NCBI GenBank assembly: GCA_032191485.1
Contig: JAVDOI010000183.1
Span: 100,001 to 164,000 of the forward strand
Reading direction: 5' to 3'
DNA length: 64,000 nucleotides
Source: Leptoclinus maculatus
Lineage: Eukaryota > Chordata > Actinopteri > Perciformes > Stichaeidae
Positions 22,341 to 34,872 of this stretch are shown here, piece after piece. Under the pieces are notes generated by a model, which saw nothing but the letters and a program-made list of their open reading frames with translations, searched no databases and was not told the origin of the DNA. Made by a program: the position numbers and the translations under genes. The stretch's first letter is position 1. The number at the start of each line of letters is the position of its first letter.

Positions 22341-23802
22341 ATCCTCCTAATCAAACAATCTGAATAAAATATGAACACATACGTAAAACTAAACACACAT
22401 ACTTGTACTGCACAGATACATGTAGTACTACTTTAACAAAGTACTTTAACCTTCTAGTAACGAGCCCTATTTTTAGGCTTCTGCTCGAAAATACTATACC
22501 CATACTCAAAGGGGCCTTACTCTCTAACTACAAGGTCTATTTGAATAATAGACCTTGATTATTAAAGCACTATTATTGATAATACTATATTAAATGAGGC
22601 TATTGAAAGCCTAAAAACCACCCAGCATCATAGCAAACTATGGCAGTAGTCATACACAAAAGAATTGGAGTGAATAGAGTGAAGTAGGCCAGAGCAAGAG
22701 ACATAAACGTACGAGAGGTCACGAAAGGTCGTCATTTGAGAAACAGCCTTTCCAGCTGTTCCATTGTACTTTTATAACTTAAATAACGATATATTTAACT
22801 TCCTTTATCCTTGTACATGCACAATCTATCACATACAGCAGTTAGAAATCATTTTTGAGAGCTAGAATCCTCTCCAAAGCCTCTTGGGGCCACCGACTCA
22901 CGGCAGCATGCGCTATAGCGTGTGTGTGAGTGCACATTTCTAAGCCTGTGGTTGGTCAATTCAATACTATGACACATCTATACACGTGTTAGGATCTAGC
23001 CAATGCAGTGGAGGCAACGTAGTTTTGATTGACAGGATCGTTTTCCGGAAAATCCCGATTTACGCAGGCGGACCCTGCGTAAAAGCCCGATTCTCAAAAT
23101 GTTGAAAGTGGTCCTCCGGGTTTATTTGACCCCCCTTCGTTCAGGAAATACTTTTTTCAGACAGTAAAACCACAGAAGAAGTCGAATTCACCGGTAAAAA
23201 TGGATTATGAGGACTATTTCGTCAAGATTTATCTCATGGTGAGTGCAAATTCAGAATTCTTCAGCGGGGTGAATGGCTTGTTTATGCTCACTGTTTTGCG
23301 GGTAACGTTTGAACCGTTTCACGGAGAGTAAATCCGAAGTGTTCGGTAGAATCCGGGTGGAATGCTAATGCTGTTAAGTAGCAAGAGGAGCTATCGGAGC
23401 TAATAGATCGCCGGTCGGAGGACTTTTTCGAGTGAATATCTTGTGAAATGAAAGCGAAAAAATTACGATATTCTGGTAGCTGTTCTGAAAGGTTCTGTTA
23501 GATCGTGTTTAATTGTGTTTTCAGTGTGTAAAATGTTATACATGGTTCTGTTCATCAGAAGCTCTTCGTTAAGCCGGTATACGACATGTTTGTAGGATTA
23601 TTATATTTGTTACTGAACATTGCATTGTGCGGTACCACTCGGCACTGCTCGGTACCGCACCTGCCCCAATTGGGCGCCTGCTCTGTGACTTGAGGCCTTG
23701 CAGCTGATTGTCATGTGTGCCTGATCCTTGAATTACAGAGTTTTTGGTCCCTATGTATATGATCAATTTTAAGGTGGAAACTCTTCTCTTTTCTGCTCCC
23801 AG
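22341..23802. other. Intergenic region upstream of zzef1 fragment
   Basis: No zzef1 exon is visible here although earlier exons would be expected. At 23200 an ATG reads MDYEDYFVKIYLM and runs into a GTGAGT donor; it could be a first coding exon of an unidentified gene but has no family match I can name. Confidence 0.3.
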
Positions 23803-26800
23803 GTTGAAAATGAAACCCGATGTGGTTCTGAGACGTCTGGCCATTGCCGTGGCTTCTAATGACCACAGCTACACGCCTCAGCTGGTCTCCGTTGCGGTCG
23901 GGAAGAACCGGCGTTCCCTGCAGGAGATCAGAGATATCCGGATCCCCAGCAATGTCACGGGCTACGTAGCCCTCTTGGAGAATGCCAACATCACACACCC
24001 CTGTGAGTCACCACCTGTCGATCTGTCTGCTTAGTGGAGTGTTTATTTACCTCAGGCTTGTGTGTTCCTTCACTGATGACTTGGAGAGGAACTGTCTTTC
24101 TCATATGCACCCCTCCTGTGGCGACAGAGCTTCTGTCAGCTACAGAAGAGCAGCCGCCGCTGGGTTCATGGATAGTTGGTTAAATGCCAAAATCACAATG
24201 AGCCAAATAAAATGCTTTGCATTGGATTTAGTTTCTCATATTTGCGATTAGGTTAATTTGTGTCTCCCTCAATCATCATCAGCTCTCAGAGGGAGAAGCA
24301 ACCTGTTGTGGCATTCTTTTTGCGTGATGTATTCCATCAGTCTGCTAACTGCATCATCTCTTCTGGCACCAAACCCCAGACATCAAGATTAACATGAAGC
24401 GGTGCCTGAGCGACGGATGTGACACGCGGATTCGTGTCTTGAAGACACTGGGCTATCAGATTACCAAGAGCAAAGAGGTGTCTGTTTCGGATGCTTCAGC
24501 CATCTGGTACCTGTCTCTCCTCACCTCCTTGGTCACCGCATCCATGGACACCAACCCTGCTCTGGCTCAGACTGTCCTTCAGAGCACACAGTAAGACACA
24601 CCCCCCTTCTGGTTTTGAATATGTAATAGAAAGAAAGAAAGAATGTGTGTAAGTGTAGTGTTTTGTCCAGTGCTTGTGTTCTGAGGGCTTTTTTGTGTGT
24701 CTTGTGTTTCTCCTAGACGAGCCTTACGACACATGCCTCCGTTGTCCCGAACACCGTCGTCCACAGAGTTCCCCAAGTTCTTCTCTTTGAACATCCTGGA
24801 GGAGGTGGATGGATTCCTCCTCAGGATAGCAGAGTAATGACCTGCTGGGATCATATCAGCACACTCACCCATCACTGCCACGCTCAGCTCGTAACGCTGA
24901 CGTCATCGCGTTGAAAACTGACTCAAATCAAAGTATTGATTTCCCAGGGCGATAAAACTCTATTTCTGTTCCGTTTGATCTGTAAATCATTAACAGCAGC
25001 AGCAGCAACAACATGACTAAAATAAACCTCACTGGCTAATTATCAACCATAGTTCTGTAGGCTATGTTTATCCACACATACAGTCGACATTGTTCCCACA
25101 ATGTTGGTCTAAACTGGAGTTTTTGTCAGCAAATTTTGGAACTTTTGGAATTCATGACCCCGCATGAAAATATACTTATTGAGAGGAAATACGTCTGCCA
25201 CTCTGAAATAGAGCCACAAAAGATCATTTGATTGGACACAAATGTCACTTCCAAACTAACTAGTTTGTTTCTTTGCTCCCGTGTAGCTGCTGTGTGAGTC
25301 CCGATGCAGAATTGACCCTCCTGGCCTTCGCTCTGGCCAGAGGCAGCGTGGCAAAAGTGCTCCAGGCGCTGTCCTGCATCGGCGATCATTTAAAGACGGA
25401 GTACGAGGCCTCCTCCCTCATCGTGTCTTTGGCCTCCGTTAGGCTGCGGCTACTTAATCGCAATGGTAACGCCCTGCTTTACTCTCATTCACACGAGGCC
25501 GTTTGAAACCTTAGACCAGGGAGAGAAAGTGCTGAGCCGACAAGGAGGAGATGCATTAGTGGACTACTCGGTGGAAAATCGCTTATTCTGTTACAAAGCT
25601 GCACTTCAGTGTGGTGAAAGTTGCCTCCCAGTGTAGGAATGAAATGATAACCTCTATGGACAATGATCAGCTGATGTCATAGGGAATGTCATAATGCGTT
25701 GTGTTACAGGGAAGCCCCTCCAGTTGCACCTCCAGGCCTGTGATGTGAAGAGTAAAGAGGAGAAGTCGGGACCAGAGAACATGCTCACAGAATCCTCCAC
25801 TGGTGACGGTACAACTGATGCCGTCCTTATTCCATGAGAAAGTAACAGCAGCATTGAGTTAATGCAGCTTCAGTGTGAACAAGCCTTCAAGCATAACCAA
25901 ATGTTTTTACACTCCAAAGGTTTCCTCACAGAAGGTGGCAGAAAGAGAGCCGGTGTGATCCTGTCGACAGAGGACCAGAGTAACTTCCAGATCACTCCGA
26001 TGAAGATCAAAGTGAGGCTCCGTTTCATTGAGAATTTCAAAGCGACAGCGACGGAGGATTTCCGGTGCTTAACTCTTCCTCTCCGGTTTGTGTGATCGGG
26101 TGTGAAAAGGAGCCATTGGTGTGAAATGCGGCCTGGTGTTCGCTTACAAGGAGGAAGACGCTACAAGGACTTCAAAGAGTTTGTACGAGACAAGTAAGGA
26201 TCCCTTTACAGCCGGCTGAATCTTACTTTTCATGATATTTCAGAGGACAGCTGTGATGAGCAGAAACATGCTGCCAAATGTATTACATGCAGGACAATCT
26301 AAGAAGACGATACTGGTTCAGTATAGTTAGTCTGTGTGAGTTCTGGCACCCCTCAGCAGTGTGGGGGTCCGCCTTAGTGGTTCATGTGAATGGCTGACAC
26401 ACCATTCTGTCACCTGACCTGCAGTGTGAAGATTCCAACACAGTCAGAGGACGAGCCGATCGGCTGCTTTGAGCTTGAGGATGACTGGAACGATGTGGAG
26501 ATCAAGCTGCAGCAGTGTCGCGTTGCAAAGGTACACACTGCATCCAGGACACACTTTGTCTTTCTTCCTCACATTTCAACCTCATCATTTCATTCTGTAA
26601 CACTGTTTTGTGTTACTTCAACATCTTGTTATTTGGTAGTATTCAGGGCTTCCTAAATGCACTAAAAAGAGAACAGGTATGGCTCCATACTAAAGCAGGC
26701 TAAATGAAGGCCATCGTTTTCAATGTGCTGTCATTGTCAAGGAACAACAGCTCTCATTCTTCTGTTTTCCTTGTCTCAGTTCCTGATGGTGACATTCCTC

Positions 26801-27758
26801 TGCACCAGGCAGGACTCTGCCGAGCGCCTTGGAGTGCAGTCCCTCACCTTCAGTGGCTATCTGTGTCCCGGGCCAGAGAGGCTCGGAGACCTGGACAACC
26901 TCAGTCCAGAGGGGGAGAGCTTGGACTGTGATGCTGCCACTGGCCTTCGTCTACTGAACAAGACCCTCTTCTTCATCCAGCAGCTTACAGGTGACACGGT
27001 GACTGCTCATCACTACCGCAGTAATCATTTAAATATCAGTAATATCAATAGATTTTGGTGGCATTCCCGTGAAATACCACTCTATAGCTGAAGACATTGC
27101 ACGTTGTTTTTCACTCCATTCTTTATTTAGTGTTTGACGGATCAGTCTGCCCACTTATTGTCATTAGGAGACACGCAACATGTCCTTTTACTGTCCTGCT
27201 GAACTGTTGAGGGTAAAGGGATACTTCATATGTATGATGGTTCATGTGTTGTGTTACTTTGTTGTTGTTGTTAAAGACTGTCGCCCTCTCACTCCATTTC
27301 TGCAGGATGCCGCTCACTTCAAGCAGAAGTATCTTCTGGACTTCAGTGGTCTCGGCCTGAACCTCTTTTGGAACTTCTACAGTAAACTCAGGGAGATGTG
27401 AGTAGCAGTACTGTCACTGCAGCCATAAGTACAACAATAATGACCGTTTGGCCTGATCGGGCTCATTGGTCAGTCACTGGAACACATGCATTGGTATGAG
27501 GGTCTCACTTGTAATAGAGCATTTGTCTTTGTCACAGTGAGGGAGAGGAGGTGTTGAAGAGCAGAGTCCTGCTGCTCCAACTGATGCAGAACTGTTTCCC
27601 CACGCTGCCCGACCCGCTGGATCCCCGGGGCCCAGAGGAGAGCAGAGGGCCAGATGAAGGAGCCACAGCAGCGGCTTGTCCATCCACGTCTAGCAGTGCA
27701 GAGCCTCCGTCTGAACCTGTCGGGGCCGTCTGCCAACTCTACACTCACCTTTGCCTCG
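23803..27758 (+). CDS. zzef1: zzef1-like gene, block 1 (DOC/APC10-type region onward)
   Basis: Exons: 23803-24002, 24380-24590, 24717-24833, 25287-25465, 25710-25808, 25920-26011, about 26110-26193, 26425-26530, 26780-26990, 27306-27397, 27538-27758. Translations such as IPSNVTGYVALLENANITHP and MKRCLSDGCDTRIRVLKT, then ELTLLAFALARGSVAKV and QDSAERLGVQ, follow the order of human ZZEF1, a large protein with EF-hand, DOC, CUB-like and two ZZ zinc-finger regions; the molecular function of this part is poorly known. The EF-hand and first DOC exons are not present upstream. Around 26011-26165 the frame cannot be kept: AIGVKCGLVFAYK and the following YKDFKEFVRDK are in different frames and the 5' splice join does not fit. 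Confidence 0.85.
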
Positions 27759-27978
27759 GTAAGAACCCGCCGGCTTTGGTACAAATGGGAGTAGTGAGAC
27801 GTGTTTGGTGGAATGGTCACCAATGGATAAAGCAATCACAAGGAACTTTCATGTTGTGTTGATTTCGGCGGCCCTTGTGGACAATAGCGGTAGTGTTTCT
27901 ATGAGCACCAGCGGCTCATGTCGTGAAGGTCTTGAGCTGTTTTGGAAGCGTGTGAAAGAAGGATGCAACAGATGTCGA

Positions 27979-28013
<35 letters not shown>
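27979..28013. repeat. TG microsatellite at the zzef1/appl1 transition
   Basis: A pure TG run immediately before the acceptor of the first appl1 exon, exactly where the sequence changes from zzef1 intron to appl1. Confidence 0.95.
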
Positions 28014-28016
<3 letters not shown>

Positions 28017-28202
28017 CGTGCGTCGGGAGATGGAGAAGGAGGTCGGGCAGATGCAGGAGACCATCCAGGAGATGGAGACGTCATGTGACCAACTGTACGC
28101 ACCGTGTGACCCTGACCCCGCCCACTCGCCCGTCTGTCGCAACCTGACCAGGAAACAGGGCTACCTGTACATCCGCAAGTAGGACACACACACACATGCA
28201 TG

Positions 28203-28248
<46 letters not shown>

Positions 28249-29454
28249 TTGAAATCAAACACCTTTACTAAGCTTGTTTGCAAGATGTTTAGTCGATGCT
28301 GATCTATAAAGGAGACCATGAAGCACATCTTTAAGGGAAAAACACAGAATAGAAATATTGACTCATAAATAGTCACTGATTGTTTTGTGTTACACTCAAA
28401 CAAATTGCTCCCATATTTACGCCATTGACTGGACTGAAAACAAATCAAACATAATACAAAATAAAATCATACAAGTAAAAAGATGTTAAACATAAACTAA
28501 ACATTTAAAATGAGCTGTTATCTGGTGTTGAAGTTGAAAATCAGTTTTGCCGTTGGTGTCGTCTTCCAGGACCTAACGTAGCTCTTCTTTGTGTCCCTCA
28601 GTAAGACGGGGCTGGTGTCTTCGTCCTGGGAGCGTCAGTACTTCTTCACGCAGGGCGGTAATCTGATGCAGCAGGGCCGCGGCGAGGTGGCGGGCGGTCT
28701 GGTCACCGACCTCGACAACAGTTCCGTCATGGCGGTCGACTGCGACGACCGGCGCTTCTGCTTCCAGGTCACTTCCTTCGATGGCAAGAAGTGAGAGGAC
28801 TCCCGCTGTTCTTTAACATTTGTGCTTCGAGATGTTTTCTCCATTCTTAAGTGTTCAAGACACGGAGGAGTATAAATGCCACTTTTGTGCTTTTCGTCAG
28901 GCTGGTGTGGCTGCAGTCGGAGAGCAGGAAGGACTGCGAGGAGGTAAAATGATTTCTTTCTCCTGTCACGTGACCTGCTCTGTTTTTGTCTTCACGCCGT
29001 CTCCTCTGCTGCTTTCCTCCTCCAGTGGATCTCCACCATCAACAACATCTCCAAAAGGATCTACCTGAGTGAGAACGCAGAGGTCTGTGTCCTACTTCCC
29101 TCATTAACTTCCATTTCATGTGTTTTTATTTACTCGGTCACTGGTCGTTTGGCAGCCATCTTTAGATGTAGTCCAGCCTGGTTTCACACTTCTGATTTGT
29201 CGATTTGATTAAAGAACGTAAGTCGACCAATCGGAGCAAAATACACGTCCGCATATATAAAAGGACGTCTTATGACCTGGCACTACCACAGACATCGCAC
29301 ATCCACAAGTCACCACCACTGTTAACTAAAGTCAGACGCTGTCATCCCATTGGCAGGAGCTGGCAGCCAGAGTGAACCAATCAGCTCTCGAGGCCGTGAC
29401 GCCGTCGCCGTCCTTCCAGCAGAGACACGAGAGCATGAGGCCCAGCAGGTAGGT

Positions 29455-29491
<37 letters not shown>

Positions 29492-30718
29492 TGTGAGACT
29501 TTATGTTAGAAGACCACCAGTGTCAAAACATAGTGTGATCAACAACCTCGTAACCAATCAGCTGTCAGATATAATGAAGACCGACTCTCTCTCTCAGTAA
29601 AGGGCAAGCGGGCCGAGCGAGCAGCATCAGCTCTGTCGGGTCCGAGCCGTCGCCGCCCTCTCTGTGCTCTCATTGGACGCCCTGGTTGCCCCGGACACGC
29701 CCATCCAGTTTGACATCATATCCCCCGTCAGCGAGGAGAACTCAGGACAGAGCAAGACGGCAGCAAAGTCCGGCAGGTAGGTGTGTGTATGTAGGTGTGT
29801 GTGTGTAGGTGTGTGTGTGTGTGTGTGTGTGTGTAGGTGTGTGTGTGTATGTGTGTGTGTGTAGGTGTGTGTGTGTAGGTGTGTGTGTGTGTGTGTGTAG
29901 GTGTGTGTGTGTAGGTGTGTGTGTGTGTAGGTGTGTGTGTGTAGGTGTGTGTGTGTGTGTAGGTGTGTGTATGTAGGTGTGTGTGTGTAGGTGTGTGTAG
30001 GTGTGTGTATGTAGGTGTGTGTGTGTGTAGGTGTGTGTGTGTATGTGTGTAGGTGTGTGTATGTTGGTGTGTGTGTGTGTGTAGGTGTGTGTATGTGTGT
30101 GTGTGTAGGTGTGTGTATGTAGGTGTGTGTGTGTGTGTGTAGGTGTGTGTATGTGTGTAGGTGTGTGTGTAGGTGTGTGTGTGTAGGTGTGTGTGTGTGT
30201 GTAGGTGTAGGTGTGTGTAGGTGTGTGTATGTAGGTGTGTGTGTGTGTGTAGGTGTGTGTGTGTGTGTAGGTGTGTGTGACACGGATGCTAAAGCTACCT
30301 CATGTCTCGCCTCTTATTTTTCCACCAAAAATGTAATGTCACACATTTAAATGTTCGGTCTTACATCTGGTGGAATCTCTTAAAGCATTTTTTTTCTTTT
30401 TAATATGCGTAGACCAGATCCAATCCCTCTGTTCTTACCTTTCACAATAAAAGCCTCAAGTAAAATATAAATAAACAAAAGCCATAATACAAAAAACTAT
30501 AGTTGCCTCATTTAATAGTGTATTGAACTTTATTTTAAACATATCCTTTGACCCTCCTTCAAAATGAAAGACTTATGATGATGATTCTTATATTGAAATA
30601 TTTAAAAAGAAATGTACTGACCCGATCGAAGTATCACCATTTTTGTGAGTGAGAGTTTGTATTTGGGGTAGAAAGCTTGTGTTCTGTGTAGTAATGTAGC
30701 AGCTGTTGGTTGGTGTTC

Positions 30719-30754
<36 letters not shown>

Positions 30755-33256
30755 GTCCACAGAAGGAGTAATCCATTTGGAGAGTCAGGAGACAGCACAT
30801 CAGAAGACAGTGAAGGTACCGTCTGTCTGGCTCTTGTTAAATATTTTATATTAAATTTGAAAACCAATTTCCATTATTTCTCTTGCAGTCCGTTCGTTTC
30901 CATTTCTTTTATTAATGACAAGTCAGAGTAAGTGTGATTGCCTACTCTTGTGCGATGAACCGTAGTTGGCTCACTGCCGCCCCCTTGAGGACGAGGGATG
31001 AAAACATTCCCTTTAACTACAGTTGGCGGTTGTAGTGGGTGTTATTCCCCTCATCGGCCACAGGGGGCAGAACGGAGACAATGTCGCACCTAAAAACATA
31101 CCTGGACAAACATTACAAACGTCAGAATTATGATCTATCAGAAGTGTTTCTGGTATGTTTTGGTTTTATAAGACCGCTTCAGATTTCGGTACACATTTTT
31201 GCCGCCCAGACTCGATCCTCCACCAGCTCTTCATCGTTCGCTTCCTGGGCTCCATGGAGGTGAGGACCGCCGAGTCAGCGGAAGTCATCCCCGAGACCAT
31301 GAGGCAGATCCTGGCAGCCAGAGCCATCCACAACATCTTCAGGATGACCGAGTCGCACCTGCTGGTCACCTGCGACTGCCTCAAGTATGATTCACTTATC
31401 ATTGAGAGACAAAAGTTGACTTTAAATGTTAAATTAAAACATAAATATGGCGTCTTCATACTGGGAAATCTTTTTCTGCAAATAACATTTTCGCCAAAGT
31501 GCTGACGGGTTATTGTCGTGAATACAAAAAGGCTGGTTTAACATTGAGATCAAGTAGGACAGAATTCACTATAACATTATGGAGACGTTATTAAACACAT
31601 TTTTGTAGTTTCTGTTCAATAAAAGATCATTGATATCAATGTTTTGTTTTGTTTCAGACTCATTGATCCTGAGACACAAGTCACTCGACTCAGGGTGAGA
31701 TGATCTCTGCTCACGTCTTCTGCTCAGGAAGCTTTAGTCTCCGTCACGTTTCTATTGATCCCCTCTTTCCTTCCCTCGTGTCCTCCTCTCCTCTCTCCTC
31801 CTGTAGTTCCCTCTCACCAGTGTGGTTCAGTGTTCGTCCCATCAGGACAACAAGAGGCTGTTTGGGTTCATCCTGCAGTCGGCCGACGGGCCGGCTGACA
31901 GCCGAGCCGTCGGCTACATCTTTGAGTCCAACAACGACGGAGAGAAGGTTGTTCCGTGTCTGTCTCTCCGTTTGTCTCACTGTCCACAAACTGTCTGTCT
32001 GACCCCCCCCGTGTGTCTTCTTCACGTGTTTCAGATCTGCGACAGCGTCGGTCTGGCCAAGCAGATAGCCTTCCACTCCGAGATGGTGAGACGGACTGAT
32101 AACTTTAACTCACAGCGTTTTGGAGCCGGTGTCTTCGGGTGAATTTATTCTGGTTGTCTCGTTGTTGTGTAGGACCGTAAGGCCGTGGAGAAGAGGAAGG
32201 AGCACGACAAGGCTAAAGAGAAACAGCAGGAGGAGCTCAGCAAACAGAAGCAGATAGAGAAGGTGATCTTTAACATTTAACTCCTCTATACTGAAACCAG
32301 GAGGCAACCTCCGGTTCTGCTGAGTGAAGCTGATGAGGAAGTGTCTTAAACCTGCATTCTCTCTAACGTCCAGCAGAGGGCGACTCTGATTGTATAGAAG
32401 TCTATGAGAAAATGACTCTACTTCTCTCTTGATTTATTCCCTCAGTAAACATTGTAAACATGAGTTCATGGTCTCGAGGTCAAGTGGTTAGGAAAAGATA
32501 TTACGACGTCATTATTATGCCAGAAAAATATTTAGTCCGTCCCAGTGTGCCAAAAAATACCAGGATGTCCGACTGCAGCCCGTCCATTTTGCTGTATGCA
32601 AACCAGCATGCTTTTCTGGCTGTTCTGACCCACAATCCTTTGCACTGGGGAAGGTCCGTCCCATCGACTGAGCCGCTGAGAGAGAGAGCAGTCTGATGAG
32701 TTTATTGACAGAAGCCGACGGGTAAATCAGCAGAAGGGTCAAAGCTCAAGGAGCACGGTTATGACTTGTATTCTGCTTTCAACAGTTCGTACTTTATAAG
32801 GGCAGCGACAGGAAGTACTACAAGTCAAAGAGATGAAGGATGCAGCTGTAGTTTCCTTTTGCTCTTAATTAACGAATACATTCGGTGACCTTTAACCCCA
32901 GCTCAGTGGGTTTTAGATACATTTAGGTTTTATCGTAGAAGCAGATTTTGCTGATGAATCCTCATAATCTTTACCTGAAATATATAATAAGTAATTACAA
33001 TGAGCTTCACCAGCTGCAACATTAAAGTGATGAACACATAATGGTTTATAATAATGATAATAATCAAGTAATATTATATATTTCAACATATCTAACTTTG
33101 TCGTTTTTCTCCAGGATCTGGAGGAGCAGAGCCGCCTCGAGTCGCCCCCCCACCCAACCCGCCGCCGACGGACAATTCCTGGTGCTCAGCAACAGCCAAT
33201 CGGAGGACAGCGATGCCGGAGAGGAGGGGAAGAAGAAGGGCGAGTCTGAAGCCTGA
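28017..33256 (+). CDS. appl1: appl1-like gene, 3' half (PH and PTB domains)
   Basis: APPL1 is an endosomal adaptor that binds Rab5 and signalling receptors. Exons: 28017-28178 (end of BAR region), 28602-28790, 28901-28943 and 29026-29082 (PH domain; SVMAVDCDDRRFCFQVTSF), 29357-29448, 29598-29776, 30763-30815, 31210-31384 (PTB; FRMTESHLLVTCDCL), 31658-31694, 31807-31947, 32035-32085, 32173-32262, 33115-33256 (stop). The order and splice phases match the known gene. All the earlier BAR exons are missing. Two frame breaks occur: near 29646-29660, between the Ser-rich part and DALVAPDTPIQFD, and near 33125-33150, between DLEEQSR and the C-terminal SNSQSEDSDAGEEG. The whole block lies in one intron of the zzef1-like gene, same strand. 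Confidence 0.85.
28186..28246. repeat. CA microsatellite in appl1 intron
   Basis: CA run with short CATG interruptions just after the 28178 donor. Confidence 0.95.
29778..30279. repeat. GTAGGTGTGTGTG variable minisatellite
   Basis: About 500 bp of TG runs punctuated by TAGG or TATG every 8-22 bp, in the appl1 intron after 29776. Apparent reading frames are only Thr-His or Cys-Val repeats. Confidence 0.95.
32355..32476 (+). repeat. Interspersed repeat copy 2
   Basis: Second copy of the repeat at 19679-19803, in the same orientation, inside the last large intron of the appl1-like gene. Confidence 0.8.
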
Positions 33257-34872
33257 CGAAGCCAAACGGAGGAGCCATGTTTTACCAGCTCAGGAATCAG
33301 AGGATGAGGAACAACACCCGCCCGCCCGGGCTGCCTGCGACTGAAAAACATGCGCTCCCTCTCTGGCTGGAGGATAAACTAAACACACCCTCACTATAAG
33401 AGGAGGAGGAGGAAGAAGAGGAGGAGGAGGGCAGTATGAGTGGAAATGTCTCGTCAGACTTTTGTTTTTATTCTGTGTGTAAAAAAAACAACAAAAAAAC
33501 TCTTTTTATACCGGCTCTCCAGAAAAGGACGCACGTATAGATTTAACCTGCAAGTTACTGTTTGTTTAATGTTTATTTTATAGAAAGAGTTAAAGAGCAA
33601 CATGTGCAGATTAATGAACGAGGATCAGGGACAGAGGACAGTTCGGAGGTGAAGGTTTCCCCGAGATCACAGAACAAAAAGAGAAGACGAAGGCCGAAGA
33701 GGCGAGTCTTATTTTGAAAAGTACTTCCTGTTCTTCCTGACCGTTTAAAAAGAGAAGCATCCTGCAGTGTTGGATTCTTTTTAAAGTCATCGTTCCCTCC
33801 AGACAGTCACTGGTTTTCACTCCTGTTCTTTAAACTCGCTGAACGAGACGTCGATCAATCAAGTTGAACAGAAAGTTAATCTGCAGCTATTTTACACGAT
33901 CGATCGTTCCTGGTTCCAGCTTCTTAAGTGAGAATTCGTGGGTACTTTTGACTGTTTCAGTAATTATCATCATGACGACATCAGAGTGATGAAACGTGAA
34001 ATCTCCGTTCATCAGGGATCAACACTCCGAGTCTCTGAGGGCTGATTTTCATAGTTCATCAATAGTTTATTAAGAAGAACTGAGGGCAGCGGGTGAATTA
34101 CACACATCAGGATCTGGTGGATTTGCAGGTTAAAAAATATATATTTTCATCGGCTTTGTTGGCGACATGTTCTTCAAACGAAATGATAAAATATCTTGTT
34201 TGTCGTTGCCTAATATTAAACATTACAATATATAAACACAGAAATGTGTGAAAGAACAAACCAGGAGGAATCCAACACACGGACATTTAGATTCTTCATG
34301 AAAATGACTAAATGAGCTTTTGAATTTGACCGTTTTGCTTTGTGAATATGATATAAATTATATATATTCCAAGTAAATCTAAATAAAATGTTCAGATCCA
34401 CAAAGCGTGCTCGTGTCAAACTAAATATCTTAAAGTTAAAACACTCAAAGATATTTACAATTGATTAACACACTCACTGTTTGTTGCATAAACACCGGTA
34501 TTGAAGACAAAATGATCGGTTCTTTTAAGCCGACAACGTAAATTCATCTGTAAATGTTAACTCTGCATCCCGCAAAGTGTTTCATAAGTGAAATAGACAT
34601 ATGAAGAGGGCAAATTCACTCTTCATTTTGAGTCCTTTTTCCATCTGTTGACTGACTGACAAAGGTTGACTCGTGGTCCTCTTGGACTCCATAGATATCG
34701 CCCATCTTGCCGTTGATGGTCTCGTTTGCTTATGTGGGTCATATAGAGGCATCCGTGTTACATTGAGACTGTTTCATAACCAGTTAACAACTCCTTGTAG
34801 TGACTTTAAATGGTTCACTTCCTCCATGGACGGCGGTGACTCGTCGTGATACGTGGGATGTTTGTGTTTCAG
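33257..34872 (+). other. appl1 3' untranslated region and join to zzef1 intron
   Basis: After the appl1 stop comes a GA-rich stretch and then AT-rich non-coding sequence, plausible 3' UTR. The return to zzef1 sequence lies somewhere before the 34873 acceptor; no repeat or motif marks it clearly. Confidence 0.45.

Noticed and set aside
29627..30283. A 218-codon minus-strand frame of Thr-His-Pro repeats
   Set aside because: It is the TG/GTAGG minisatellite of an appl1 intron read backward.
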